A DNA stretch of 64,000 nucleotides from Henricia sp. BOLD:AAB3569 (lineage: Eukaryota > Echinodermata > Asteroidea > Spinulosida > Echinasteridae), in NCBI GenBank assembly GCA_037783545.1, contig JBBELK010000830.1:248001-312000 (forward strand), in the 5' to 3' direction. Below, piece by piece: positions 20,872 through 32,300 of this stretch (its first letter is position 1; every line of letters begins with the position of its first letter). The notes under the pieces are model-generated. The model saw nothing but the letters and a program-made list of their open reading frames with translations. It was not told the DNA's origin and made no database searches. A program made the position numbers and the translations under genes.

Positions 20872-22905
20872 ACTAATAATAATAATAATAAAAGGCATTT
20901 ATATAGCGCTTTTAGCTAAAAGATCAAAGCGCTGAACATGGGGAAAACAAAACAATTAAAGAATAAACAAATGAGATTTAAGTGATTTCCTGAAAGCAAT
21001 TTCAGTGGAAGAATCTCGTATGCTATGTGGAATCATATTCCACTCCTTAGGGCCAGCAAACGAGAAGGACTTTTCGCCAATTGTTTTGGAGCAGTAAGGT
21101 ACATGCAAACGGGTTGTGTCAGAGGAGGACCTGAGTCCCTCCCTAGCCTGTCTATAGGAAGACAACAGGTCGGACAGATAGGGAGGTGCTGCACCATGTA
21201 GAGACTTGAAGACAAGTACTAGTAGTTTGAAGAGGATGCGATGCCTGATGGGTAGCCAGTGTAGTTGGTGCATTAGGATCCGAGCATCCGCAAATCGGTC
21301 AACAGAATAAACCAGTCTAACAGCCTGGTTTTGGAGTTTCTGTAAGCGGTTCATTTCGCCTTGACTGATGCCGTACATTAATGAATTGCAGTAGTCTAGG
21401 CGAGTGGTAATGAGAGAACGGACTGCATGGTGACATGTGTTTTGATCAATGTATTTGCGGATGCGGCGAAGGTTTCTAAGGTGGAAATTAATAGATTTAC
21501 AGACAGATGTAACATGTTTACCCATAGACATAGTGGGATCAAATATGACACCAAGATTTCTGACATATGATGATGGCTTAATGTCAAATTGCCCGACTGA
21601 TAAAGAAAAATCAGGCAATGACTTCAAGGCATGGGGGGATGCAGCGATGAAGAATTCAGTTTTGTCGTCGTTGATCTTAAGTTTGTTAAGAGACATCCAG
21701 TGCTTTATGCTAACAATACAAGATGAAAGTCTGCCAAGTACCTGTTCAGCATCGCTGGGACGGGCTGGGTTGAAAGAGGCATATATCTGGGTATCGTCTG
21801 CGTAAACATGGTACTTAAGATCATAACGTTCGATTATATCGGAAACAGGTTTGGTGTAAAATGTGAATAGCAACGGACCGATGACTGAACCTTGGGGAAC
21901 CCCGTATTCCAAGCGTTTTTCCTCAGAAAAGACGCCATTAACGCAAACACGGTTGTGACGTTTTTTGAGGTAGGAACTAAACCAGTTCAGGACTGAACCA
22001 CTAAAACCAAAAGATTGAGAAAGCCGTGCAGTCAAAATGACATGGTCTATCGTATCGAAGGCAGCAGACAAGTCTAGCATAGCAACCATAACAGCTGATT
22101 TGTTGTCTATAGCACGCATGATGTCATTTTTGACGTGTAATAGACTTGTCTCAGTACTATGGTGAGCCTTGTATGCAGACTGATAGAGTTGGTGAAGAGA
22201 GTTATCACCAACGTGGTCGTTAACTCGCCTCAGCACTACCTTCTCAATGAGCTTAGACAGAAATGGAATATTTGAAATTGGGCGGTAATTTTTCAGATCA
22301 TTGGGATCAAGATTGGGCTTTTTGAGTATGGGTTTAACAATAGCATGAGACAAGTCGGACGGGAAAATGCCAGTAGACAGGGAGGAATTGATGATGCGAG
22401 TGAGAAATGGGGCGAGAGCATGAACATTTGCTTTAATTAACCAGGTTGGCATGGTATCAAGCGAACATGTTTTATCAGGGCAACTCCTGATTATACCAAC
22501 GATTTCTTGTTCATCTGCAAGGGGAAAATTAGAAAACACCTCAATGTCTACGTTGTCACCTAGAGCACTGTCAGGATAGCCTGAACGGGGCATGGCATCC
22601 AGTTCAGTTCTAATTTTAACAACCTTATCACGAAAGAACAAATAAAATCTGTCACTAAGAACTTTAGCTGAATCACAATTTGGTAATTTACTAGTGTTCG
22701 TGTTAAGGAGAGTTTGAATTGTCCGATGGATGTCTTTCTGGTTGGCTGTGTTGAGTTTATCTTTGTAGTAATGAGCCTTGGCATCTTGTATGTGTTGAGC
22801 AAGCAGGAACTGTTGTCGCTGGTAGGCAATTGATAAGTAATTGTAGATAGCAACGTCAATACACATATCTGGTAAACTGAGTTTATTGCGTTACAACTGT
22901 CCATG
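20872..22905 (-). mobile_element. CR1/L2-like LINE inserted in the Polinton
   Basis: The 3' end is marked by a TAA/TTA microsatellite at about 20,872-20,890, preceded (on the LINE strand) by a short stem-loop made of GCGCTTT and AAAAGCGC. The same tail design occurs in the LINE at 37,956-39,610. The 5' end is truncated, somewhere between 22,867 and about 22,920. It separates the 168-residue Polinton gene from the ATPase gene. I did not find a clear target duplication, which is common in this clade. Confidence 0.88.
20956..22866 (-). CDS. LINE reverse transcriptase, open, 5'-truncated
   Basis: An uninterrupted 636-codon frame with the reverse-transcriptase core: NYRPISNIPFLSKLIEKVV, MLDLSAAFDTIDHVIL, GVPQGSVIGPLLFTFYTKPV, the catalytic YADD in YHVYADDTQIY, and the C-terminal NLGVIFDPTM and LDYCNSLMYGIS motifs typical of CR1, L2 and Rex1 elements. 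The endonuclease domain is missing. In contrast to the Polinton genes around it, the frame has no stop, so the LINE arrived later than much of the Polinton decay. Confidence 0.9.
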   Translation of the reverse strand: MCIDVAIYNYLSIAYQRQQFLLAQHIQDAKAHYYKDKLNTANQKDIHRTIQTLLNTNTSKLPNCDSAKVLSDRFYLFFRDKVVKIRTELDAMPRSGYPDSALGDNVDIEVFSNFPLADEQEIVGIIRSCPDKTCSLDTMPTWLIKANVHALAPFLTRIINSSLSTGIFPSDLSHAIVKPILKKPNLDPNDLKNYRPISNIPFLSKLIEKVVLRRVNDHVGDNSLHQLYQSAYKAHHSTETSLLHVKNDIMRAIDNKSAVMVAMLDLSAAFDTIDHVILTARLSQSFGFSGSVLNWFSSYLKKRHNRVCVNGVFSEEKRLEYGVPQGSVIGPLLFTFYTKPVSDIIERYDLKYHVYADDTQIYASFNPARPSDAEQVLGRLSSCIVSIKHWMSLNKLKINDDKTEFFIAASPHALKSLPDFSLSVGQFDIKPSSYVRNLGVIFDPTMSMGKHVTSVCKSINFHLRNLRRIRKYIDQNTCHHAVRSLITTRLDYCNSLMYGISQGEMNRLQKLQNQAVRLVYSVDRFADARILMHQLHWLPIRHRILFKLLVLVFKSLHGAAPPYLSDLLSSYRQAREGLRSSSDTTRLHVPYCSKTIGEKSFSFAGPKEWNMIPHSIRDSSTEIAFRKSLKSHLFIL

Positions 22906-22951
22906 ATCTATAATACCAAACGCAGTTATTTACAACGAAAAACGTAATTAT

Positions 22952-23572
22952 TTATAATACGTCGTAAGTTACCGGCGGGTCGGTCTTCAATATCAATTTT
23001 GTGTACTTTATATTCTTTAACTTGTACTCTATGGCTTCTAATTCTTCTCTGGGTACTCCTCTATTTTCTTTCATACACTGATTAAAAGATCCCTCGTCCT
23101 TGCAATAAAACATGGCTATCCACTCTGTCTGCTCTCTAACATCCTTTAGCACGCTGTTGTATTTTTGGGTAAGCAACCAGCAAGAGTGATTGTCGTGTCG
23201 CCCGCTCATAGCCAAATTTGACAACTCGCAATTTTCGCAGTCTTTCAGACTCTTGCGGTATTTTAGGTCTTGTCGAGCGCTGCAGTCGTCGATGATAAAC
23301 AGCGTGTGAAATCCCTTTAAGACGCTTCTGTAGGCGCTGAGTGCCTGATTTAAATCTAATCTGTCCAAGTCGTTTAGCACCACGCACTCGTCGCTCGTTA
23401 TCCACTCGTAGTTGTAGTATGTCTTGTTTTTATACACGGTCGGACACAGAATTACTACGTATTAAAAGTTGTCTTTATACGCGCTCGACAGTAAATCTAA
23501 AATAAACTTGGTCTTGCCCGATTTCGTCCTTCCGCATATCAACGTGCAGTGGGGTTCCGTCGGTAGTTTCAT
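22952..23572 (-). pseudogene. DNA-packaging ATPase (FtsK/HerA-A32 type), one stop
   Basis: The frame begins at 23,572 and shows a Walker A (LICGRTKSGKTKF), then a single in-frame TAA at 23,462-23,464. The following 161 codons carry the Walker B FHTLFIIDDCSA and the sensor-like SGRHDNHSCWLLTQKYNSV. Such ATPases pump DNA into preformed capsids in viruses with double-jelly-roll capsids. At about 207 codons its length is normal for the family. It sits beside the major capsid gene, as usual. The single stop suggests slow decay rather than wholesale loss. The capsid-plus-ATPase pairing is the strongest evidence that this lineage once formed particles. Confidence 0.9.
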
Positions 23573-23604
23573 TTTAATATTGAGGACTATTAAATCTACC
23601 CTCT

Positions 23605-24780
23605 CTAATTACTAACTGAGAGTCCATAATCAAATAGATATAGCACTTTAATTGGCTCGTCGGCCGACGTCAGCTCAATTTGGATACCGCCGCAGTGGGA
23701 GCCAATGTGTCTGCCGCTTCCATGTGCCGAGTTGTCGTCGGAAGTCCTGAAATATAGCCAAAGGGCGTATTTGTCGGTCAGGTACTTGGCCATCGCGATA
23801 GGCATCATTTGTACGTATTTCAACACGGCCGACGGCATATGCGTTTCCGGGCCGTCTACAAAGTACTTGCAAATCACGCTTCCGGCATTCCCTCGACTTG
23901 AACTTTTACTTTAGTCAAGTCTGGGTTATAACTGTTTTGCGGTTCTTGTCGGTCAAGTCCTTAAAAATTAAAAACACGCCCTTTAAGCTCTTGACGTTGG
24001 TGTTAATGTTGAGAGTCCACGCGTTGTCCGTTTTATTTAGAATCTTTTCGTATTGGCGGTGGACTCTGTCGAAATAAAAAGAAACTCCACTCTTGTACCT
24101 GCTTTTAATTTGAGTAGCTAGTTTAGAATCATTTATTACTTCATACTGCAATTTCAAGTGAGTAATCTTGTAAGTCGCGGCGTCGTCGGTAGACTTTACG
24201 ACTCTAGAGTGATCGTTCCACTTGATGGCAAACGACAGTTTACCCTCTAATCCACTCGGATAAAATGGGTGATGGTCGGTTAAAATTCCAATGTCTAACG
24301 GAATGGCGTAAAATTTCCCGTAAGTGTTTGCCACCGCCACGTCGCCCTTGTTTGTTTTTACCGCGTCGTCGGCTTCCGTCCTGAGTTTAGTTACGTTTTC
24401 TTTTTCAATACCAAAAAGACTCAAATTATTTTGGTGATGAGGCGATATCCAGTGATCTTTATAAGACTGATAGACGTCGTAATCGTCCAAGTTGTAAATC
24501 TTGTTGCCGTTCATGGAAATTCGCATCTGCTTTATGATATTGCGAGACACGTTGTTGTAAAGAGTTTTGTTATCGTCAGTGTCGCTATTTAATACTATTC
24601 TAAATATCAACAATGCCGTGCCCTGAATTAACACGTCGTCGTTGGTCAATTTGGGGAAATCTAGATTAAAAGTACTGCCGGCGCTCGCGGTCTCGGCAGA
24701 CACCTCGGCGCAAATTAACCTTCTCTGGCCTTTAATAGAAATTGGGTTTTTGATTTCAATTTTCTCTCCAAAGTGTCTAT
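23605..24780 (-). pseudogene. Major capsid protein (double jelly-roll type), frameshifted
   Basis: Segment 24,703-23,915 (262 codons) and segment 23,877-23,605 (90 codons) form one gene read leftward. The first holds AETASAGSTFNLDFPKL, MRISMNGNKIYNLDDYD, HHPFYPSGLEGKL and NINTNVKSLKGVFLIF. The second holds LTDKYALWLYFRT, the end of the protein. A short middle stretch lies in a third frame, so there are at least two frameshifts (about 23,880-23,930). Coding similarity extends upstream of 24,703 to about 24,760, but no in-frame ATG is present there, so the start also seems lost. Identification rests on motif recall of Polinton/adintovirus capsids; the adjacent ATPase supports it. No other capsid gene is evident. 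Confidence 0.85.
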
Positions 24781-24840
24781 CTTTATTTTAATATATAAAA
24801 ATGATAATTTTATATTTAAATTTTTACCGCTTTAATTAAA

Positions 24841-25266
24841 ATGGTATCGATAGCGTTGATGGTGGGTGGAGCCGTAATGAATGCGCTTGCGTTCTCAGGA
24901 TCAAATTTTTTGGTTTCTAAACTCGGGGAAAAAGACAACGTAGAACTTAAACGACACGACTTGGCGTTAGAACAACTGTCTACCGCTAAGGAACAATTTG
25001 AAAAGAGCCGCTTAAAATATTTGGATTACTTAAACGACCGGCTTAAAAAAGAAGCTCACGCTCAGCGTACTTTTAGCGACGTCGACGAGGCGTTGTACGA
25101 GTACAACCAGCTCACCGGCGAAGATAAAGAAATGCCGGTAGGGCTAACTCGCGAGCCGAAATTGTCCGACTTTTACGCCAAGCCAGAACACGTAAAAGAC
25201 GGAGAGCTAGTATTCATCGTGGGCGGTCTGGGTTTACTGACATTTTTGGTTTACAAATATATCTAA
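24841..25266 (+). CDS. Two-helix protein upstream of integrase, intact
   Basis: A 141-residue frame, MVSIALMVGGAVMNALAFSG at the N-terminus (membrane segment or signal-like), a long charged helix (KRHDLALEQLSTAKEQFEKS) likely to form a coiled coil, LSDFYAKPEH, and a C-terminal membrane segment (FIVGGLGLLTFLVYKYI). It stands nine bases before the integrase start and is divergent from the capsid gene, with an AT-rich 60-bp gap (24,780-24,840) that probably holds both promoters. I recall a conserved family of this design (MVS...NALAFSGSN...FYxP) in animal Polintons, unverified. A virion membrane protein is the natural guess. Confidence 0.75.
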   Translation: MVSIALMVGGAVMNALAFSGSNFLVSKLGEKDNVELKRHDLALEQLSTAKEQFEKSRLKYLDYLNDRLKKEAHAQRTFSDVDEALYEYNQLTGEDKEMPVGLTREPKLSDFYAKPEHVKDGELVFIVGGLGLLTFLVYKYI

Positions 25267-25419
25267 ATTAAATAAATGACTATGAACAACAAGAAATTTG
25301 CCAAGTTGTATTACGGGCCAAGGGGGTACTGGAAGGGTGATGGTGCGGTTAAGAATTTAGCTAAAAAAGCAAAGACGAGTGAAGCGGAATCTAGAAATTG
25401 GTTGCGCAAACAAGCATTG

Positions 25420-28400
25420 TCTCCAGAGAGAGAGAGAAACACACGGAAACCAATTTGCCAATCTACTTCGGCCATCCACTGCCGAGAGTTTATTGTCTCA
25501 AACTCTCAATTATTTTCTCTTTCTACACAAGTACATGTATGTACATGAACATTTGCCAGCTGGTCTTAACAGAACATCATGTGAATTGTCAAGGTGCCTT
25601 TTAATTAAAAACTTAGTTAACTATCACGTTGTACACATATAAACAAACGTCAAACTTAACACTATATTACATGTAAGTCAACCTTGACCACAAAATAGAG
25701 TTATACTACATATATGTATGTGTAACACAAGTTCAGGCCAAATATTGGGTTAAAATAAAGACAACTCCAAATCTCTAAAATCCCGAGTGTCATTCTGGGA
25801 TTTCTTGGCCGGCAAGAAAAAGCCACTCAAAGTCCATCTTCAAGAGCCAACCCCCCAATTTTGACCCCGCCCACATCCCCCTCCGCAAAGTACACAGAGG
25901 GAGACCCTGGGAAGAAGTCCCAAGGCTTCAAAATGATGCAGTTTCATCATTGTCAGTTAAAATACCACCAAACAAGTTCCCAATGCGGGAACTTGCAAAC
26001 ACCCCCACAAGTTCCCAATACGGGAACTTGCAAACACCCCCACCAGTTGCAAAAACACCTCAAAAACAAGTTGAAAAATTCAAAGGTTTCCTAAAGAACA
26101 ACGTTGGGCACTGGGTTGTTCAAAAGATGCCCGTTACCATGGGAACCCGTGCAGAAATCTTTTCACCTCTCTTCCCAAAAGCCAAGTCACTTTAGACACC
26201 CCGTTGAAGAACATTGAAGCTTAGTCAGTCTTGCTCCGAGAATGATCCTGTCCCCCACAACCCAAATGCGGGCCGTTTCTGTAAAAATAAAGCAAAGGGA
26301 GAGCAAGACTGGGCCCAAACAAATGGGATTTCACAATGGAGATTTATTTATTTATTGTTTTATTGTTTTATTTTGTTTTGCAAATGCACTGCAAATTAAC
26401 CGCAAATGATTTCCACCAACTCCATGACTGGATCTCAGAAATTAAAAACCATTACAAACTGCTGTTGGTGAGACTCTTACATGAATGTGAAACTGAACCA
26501 CAGAACCTTGTGTGGGCACCCCGACGCCTCAAAGCAAATTCAAACTTCTGACAAACTGAAACGCCATGACCAGGCCCGTCCAAGAAAGGACAAACCACCA
26601 CCCGCAGGCAGGGGCCTCTTTTGCAAGCAACCCAGACATGATTGAACTGGGTATTTGGGGTGGGGTTGGGGTGGGGTGGAGTGGGGGAAGAAAAACCGAA
26701 CGGGAACTTGCTTGCAACGTTTCAAACGTTTTGGTGTGAAAGGTGCCACCTTTTTAAAAATTCACAGGAACTGGTCCCCAAAAATTGTGACAAAGGGCCA
26801 CTGCCCAAACACAAGCAAATTTAAAGTCATTGCTTCAAGTGAAAACAGTGCCAAAAGCACCACAAGTACATGCACATGGCCACTGGGAGCTGGCCAATTA
26901 GTCTGAAGCTCAACAGGCGGCTACTTGTTGAAATGAATTACCCCCTAGTAGCCAACCAAGTACGTTTACTGCTCACCAAGAATGCTCCAAGCCGCTGCCA
27001 TCATCATTCTGCAGCACATCTGGCTTCGGAAGAAACGCCGGAACTTTAGGGCCCAGCCTGGCAGCTGATGGAGCTCACCCTTGGAAGGGATACCATCCAA
27101 CGGGCAATGACTTGGTCCAGCTGGGGAGATGTAGCACTGCTCGATGTCTGGGGTGATATCAGTTGATTTCCAGGCCTCCGGTATATTCGAAGATATGCAT
27201 TGCATTTTCATGTTGGCAAAAACAAATGAGTTTGGTTTTAATGCGAATTAAACACTCAATAATTCATTTTAAATTTGTCTGAATTACCTCCTTCAATCTG
27301 GTTAAAAAACCTTTCACCCTCAGTTAAACGGTTCATTGTGAAGGCCAATCCCACCACCATGTGCATGGCGGTCTCTGATCATTAATCTGATCTTTTTTTC
27401 TTTTCTTTTTTTGTCTTGTTGGTCTCACAATCAAAATCCATGATCAACACTTAATTCGTTGTCAGGTGAAAGAGGAGGACTCAAACAGGTTTGGAAAATT
27501 GAATGCAAAAGGAAAAAAGTCAAATTCTGATTGAGATTCGTTATGAAATCAACGAAATGGTGAACAAGCAAATGTGATTAAGAGAAATCAAAACAGAATC
27601 CTGTTGACAAAAAATCAAACAATTTCAAATCGATGACAAGAAATTTAAATGTTCGCATTTCCAATCAAAAGGAAGCAAAACTAGCGAGCGCCATGGTTTC
27701 AGCTTCTTTGTCAGCCAAAAATGGCAAACCATTTTGGCAAACCATTTTTTGAATGACTGTTGAATTGTGAAAATTTGAAAATTTTGGGAAACAAGTACAG
27801 TATAAAACTTTGAAGTAATCAAAATGTTCACTCTGAGCGAAAGAGCCCACGCTTACCCTGCATAGGAAGGTCTTGCAAGTTGCAGTGACATAAATTATTG
27901 CACCCCTTGCGAGAGTCAGAGAAGCAAGTAGTGTCCCTCCATGCAGCAGGCGTGTAGAAACGCCGGAAAAACGTCGACGAGAGGAACCAAAAACTCGCGT
28001 AAAGTCCGTCCTATCGCCGAAAACCTGATGTGCCTGGCATGGCAGGCCCTGGCGAACGGCGATGTATGCTATCGCCCATGCAGTTCAACGCAAGGGCGCC
28101 CTCTCGGGATGTCAGTCAAGTCGACCGAATACCAACTCGACCGCGTACCAACTCGACCACTCGGCCGTCGAAGCAAGCCGGGATTAAAGCCCGCGATACG
28201 GTCGCCTGTGTGCGTGTTTGCCGCGACAAATTCGATGTCTTGTCTGCCAGATTTCGCTCCAACCTGCTCGACCGTTGATTCCCCGAGCCTTCCGCTTCCT
28301 TATTGCACCTTTCTACAGCGGATGTTTAGCCGAAGGAGCCGAATCCCGGTCGAGTTTTTAAAATTTTTAGCGAAATTTCGTGACAATTTTTTTAGCAAAC

Positions 28401-28601
28401 CTACTCGGCAGTGGACAACGAAGGAGTGTGGCCACTTTGGCGCGCAAGACCCTCACATATGATTGGCCAACGCATGGTTGAAAAGCCAATCAGCCAACTG
28501 TAACCTAGGCAATGCATCATCCCAGCTTTTGGAATGAACCCTCTCACTCCCCCTGGAGACAAAGTGTGTTTTCCGGAGACAAGCACCGTAAAACGTTAAT
28601 G
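25420..28601. mobile_element. Insertion splitting the integrase gene
   Basis: About 3.2 kb of non-Polinton sequence lies between integrase codons. The left edge after GCATTG reads TCTCCAGAGAGAG; near the right edge, on the opposite strand, GTCTCCGGAAAAC is seen, a short inverted match. AAGCATTG on the left and AAGCACCG (28,581-28,588) on the right could be a decayed 8-bp duplication, as for hAT elements, leaving a few extra bases. An inverted similarity also joins 25,468-25,494 with 28,391-28,430. No transposase was found inside, so it is non-autonomous or a gutted copy. Its origin is uncertain; the gene disruption is certain. Confidence 0.65.
25972..26045. repeat. Two tandem 36-bp units with inner palindrome
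   Basis: Two adjacent copies of a unit beginning ACAAGTTCCCAAT and ending TGCAAACACCCCC. Each contains the short palindrome AAGTTCCC..GGGAACTT, so the region could form two side-by-side hairpins. Located inside the integrase-splitting insertion. Confidence 0.65.
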
Positions 28602-29376
28602 TGGCAAATTTATCTGCCCCCTCCGACGTATATACCTAGACCTACTTCTTTAAATTATAATTACGGCGTACCAAACGTCGTGCATCAAGCCGACTTGTTG
28701 TTTTTGCCCTACGACAAAGTTGGGTCTAGAACTTTTAAATACGCATTGACGGTCGTGGACGTCGCGAGTAGATATAAATAAGCCGAGCCGCTAACTTCTA
28801 AGACTGCGGATCAAGTTACCGACGCCATTAACAAAATTTACAAGCGATCGCCTTTGGCCAAAGATTATTAAAGTAGACCCGGGTAGAGAGTTTAGCGCGC
28901 TCATGAGTAAAAATGGCGCTATAGTACAACGCGGCATACCCGGATTACATCGAGCCCAGGGTATAGTAGAGAGATTCAACAGGTCATTGGCTGAGGTATT
29001 ATTCGATCATCAATGCTTGACCCAAAGTCTAGAAATACAGAGTGGGCAAAGAGACTGCCCGACGTAATCAAAGCTATGAATGACGAGGTAACGCGTTTAA
29101 TCGGTAAGAAGCCTATATACGCTATTAAATTGAAGCGAGTCGAGCAAACGCCCGCCGCGCCCGGCGTTAAAGAGACGCCGTTGAAGATTGGTAAAGATTT
29201 AGTCAGGTATATGTATCAACCGGGTGAATCAGAGGGTGGCGAAAGGAGGCGAGCGACAGATCCCATATGGTCTCTTCAAACGTTTACGATCAAAGAGTAC
29301 ACGCGCACGCGCGGTCAACCAATCTTGTATTATTTAAACGACCCGCTCCAAAGAGGTATTTTGTCAAACAAGAGCT

Positions 29377-32300
29377 TCAAGTAGTGCCCGCGGGCACGGA
29401 GCTGCCACCCGTCGAGTAGTGTCCGTACGCTAGGGTATTTATGCCGTCGTTTAAAAGAAATCTCTTTGTATCCAGAGGCGAAATTGCTAACTTATTCTGA
29501 GTGATCGAGTAAATTTGATGCTTTTCGCTCTTTAAAATGTTTTGTTTTTCGTAAACCAGAGTAGATTTAAATAGAGATTTGGTGTACAAGTCTAGCGTCA
29601 GGTTGTCTCTGACCACTGCCTTTTTAATGCCTTTTGCCTTTTTGATGACGTCTCGCTCTGTCTGAATGGCGTACAGTTTCGGTCTAATGCACACCGCCTC
29701 TATAATCTGTTGACCCGCGACCTCGTCTTTAAATTTGCCTATGACCTTTTTATTAGAGTTGTCGTACAGCTCGTGATCTTCCGGATAATTTGAAAAGTCG
29801 TACAAGTGCTTATACTTGGCCATGTCGGCGTACACGTCGTCAGCTTTAATTTCCAAGAGAAGGCTGTCGGTGTCGGTGTACACTAGGCTCGCGTTATCTT
29901 TGTACTTGCGCTTCAAATGATTGTAATAAAAGTCGTACATTAACGTTTTCGACGAGTCAAGGATAGTCATTCCGCAGTAGATTGGCTTGTCCAGTACCGT
30001 CTTTGTCCTATACATGTTGACCATGGCCAATTTGCAGTCTTCAAAGACGGTAGTAGATTCATAATTTGGTAACGAGCACATTTTCGAAAGCTTCTTTTCG
30101 TCTTCTAATCTGACTAGCTCTGAGTTTAGTCGATTACGCACATTTTCCATCGTCTTGCCAAAGACTGAATTATTCATCAGCTTGAAAAAGTCTTTTTCAA
30201 AATCCGATTTTGATTCCTTGCGTAGCTGAGTGTTTTTGTCGATGTACGACTTCATCCAATCAGTTTGCTTGAACGATAAAATTCTGTGAATCTTGGTCAA
30301 TCTTAATCATAGATTAAGATATAGTTTTAGAGTCTGATAATGAACTACGTATTTGGTTCTATTTTTCAGAGGGCACGTTAATTTGTCGACGTCGGGTGGT
30401 GACAGCTCGTTTTTCTCGATTAGTCGTCGTTGATAATCCGAAAACCACTCTTGGGAGACGTTCAAGTTTTCCGGAGCTAGAGGATAGTCGTTGTGTTCGT
30501 CGTGTAGTTTTCTTGGATATTCTAAGTCTACTTCCAAAATGTATCCCCTCTCAGATTGAGCTTCCAATATTTTTAGTACGTCTTCCGTGAAAAACTTTAT
30601 TTTTCTGTCGGTAAGCCATTTAAAGTCACCGACTGGCAGCGGTTGAGACATTGCCCACCCGTACAAGTTATTGGCGTCCAAATATTGTATGAACGTGCTC
30701 TGTTTCGTTTCGTCGTAATCTTGCAAGTACTTGTTGTTTGCTCTGACGTGTCTCTTGGCTCCGACGCTAGAAATTCCGCCCCTTATCCCGCGCTCTACAA
30801 AAAGATACATGTCGTAATCCGTCAGTAGTTCCAGTTGAGCCTTTGAATGTTTGAGCAGGGCGTCCCAGCTGAGACCCGGAGATGTAAAGTAATTGGCGGG
30901 CTCTAGCCCGTAGTGCTCTAGGCAAGTCTGTCTAAAGTTTTGGAAAATGTCCGCCAACAATAACGTGTCAGTCTGTACGTACAGGTCGTGATATTATCCC
31001 ATATTAGAGATTTCAAATTCCCGCCAAGCTCTTTGAGCGTGCAGGTAGTCATCTTTAGATACGTTACTGTTGTTTAACTTGCTGTAGAATTTTGATTTTG
31101 GCGGTAATTTAGTCTCTTTAAATTTGTCGAAAGAGTCCATGTACTCGTAAGGATAAACACCCTTTTTCAAGATCAACTTGAATTTTTCTTCGTCTTGAGT
31201 TAGAGTTTTGAGCAAGTTAAATTGCTCGCTAGGACATATCTTACTCAGTTTATCTAGAGAGCTAGCTAAAAAGTGAAACGAGTCGACAAATCTCAGTTGA
31301 CCTAGAGAAAATGAAATGTATTTTTCGGAAGTCTTTGGTATACAAAAAATGTCACCGCTAAATTCAGAAATTCCCTGCATGATTAAGTGTGCGTCGTAAT
31401 TTTCCAAATTATGGAAAAAGACTGGGAGTTTAGTTATTTTTGGTTTGATGGAGAGTTTCAGATTACAAGCGTTGTGGGCCGCACCCCTAAAGTTGCCGGT
31501 TATATGACAGTGGTCTCTAACCTTTGAGAATGACTGAGTTTCCTTTTGACAATTTTCACACCAGTAAATCTCTTTATCATTCTGTTTTATTTTCTTTGAC
31601 TTTGGTAACTCACACGTACACTTTGATGGGTCTAGTTGCCTGATTGGGTACTCGCAAATCCAACCATTTTTTGAAGCGTTAAATTTTGCCTCGTCTTCTT
31701 TCGTGTAAATCATGTTTTGTGCATTTTCCTTTTCAAAAAGTTTGTTTATGGCAGATTCCTCCCTCTGTAAGTTTTCTAGTAAATGTCTAACCGCGTTTTC
31801 GCCCCTATAATATTTTTTACTGAGTAGGTGCCCGTCGTGTCTGACTACTACGTAAGATCACCCGCACGCAACGTGCTTTTGAGTTTTGATGGTAGAGTTG
31901 CCCGCTTTATCTTTGTGAGACACGATGAGAGATTCAAAGTCTGCGTAAATTACAAACGGAGTTGGCATTTTATGCTGAGTGTTTTTAAATTTTATAACGT
32001 CTTGTCTACGATTGTATCTATCCAATTCCGTAGATGGCATGACTATTCTGCTAGCCTTTTGTTTAACTCCTCGGCAATCAATCTTATGCTTGTCTAATAT
32101 CATCTGACTACTAAAATGCTGCAGACAGCGGGGGCAAACGGGTTTCTTTTCTTTATGCTTGGTCTCACTGAATAGTAGTTTATTTAGATTTTTGACCCAG
32201 CAGTAATGATTTTTATCGCCGTCTGAGTATAGCAACAAGTTAACAACCTCGCCCGACTCGCTTTCCGTAATGTAGAGTGGGTATATTCCATTCCTTTCGT

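Larger units (their letters stand above)
25276..29419 (+). pseudogene. Polinton integrase (retroviral type), split and broken
   Basis: The N-terminal piece (25,276-25,419) reads KFAKLYYGPRGYWKGDG and SRNWLRKQAL. The body resumes at about 28,602 with IYLPPPTYIPRP, followed by the core. Its DDE residues are visible in HQADLLFLPYD (first D), VDPGREF (second D) and HRAQGIVERFNRSLAE (E). The C-terminus keeps VRYMYQPGESEGGERRRATD and a PAGTELPP end at about 29,416. Lesions are a 3.2-kb insertion, an in-frame TAA at 28,779-28,781, and frameshifts near 28,855, 28,985-29,012 and 29,355. It inserted the element at a target site with 6-bp duplication. Its end overlaps the end of the polymerase gene by about 40 bases on the other strand. 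Confidence 0.9.

Noticed and set aside
27941-28462. 173-codon plus-strand ORF
   Set aside because: No known motif, a competing frame overlaps it, and it lies in a repeat insert. Likely chance.
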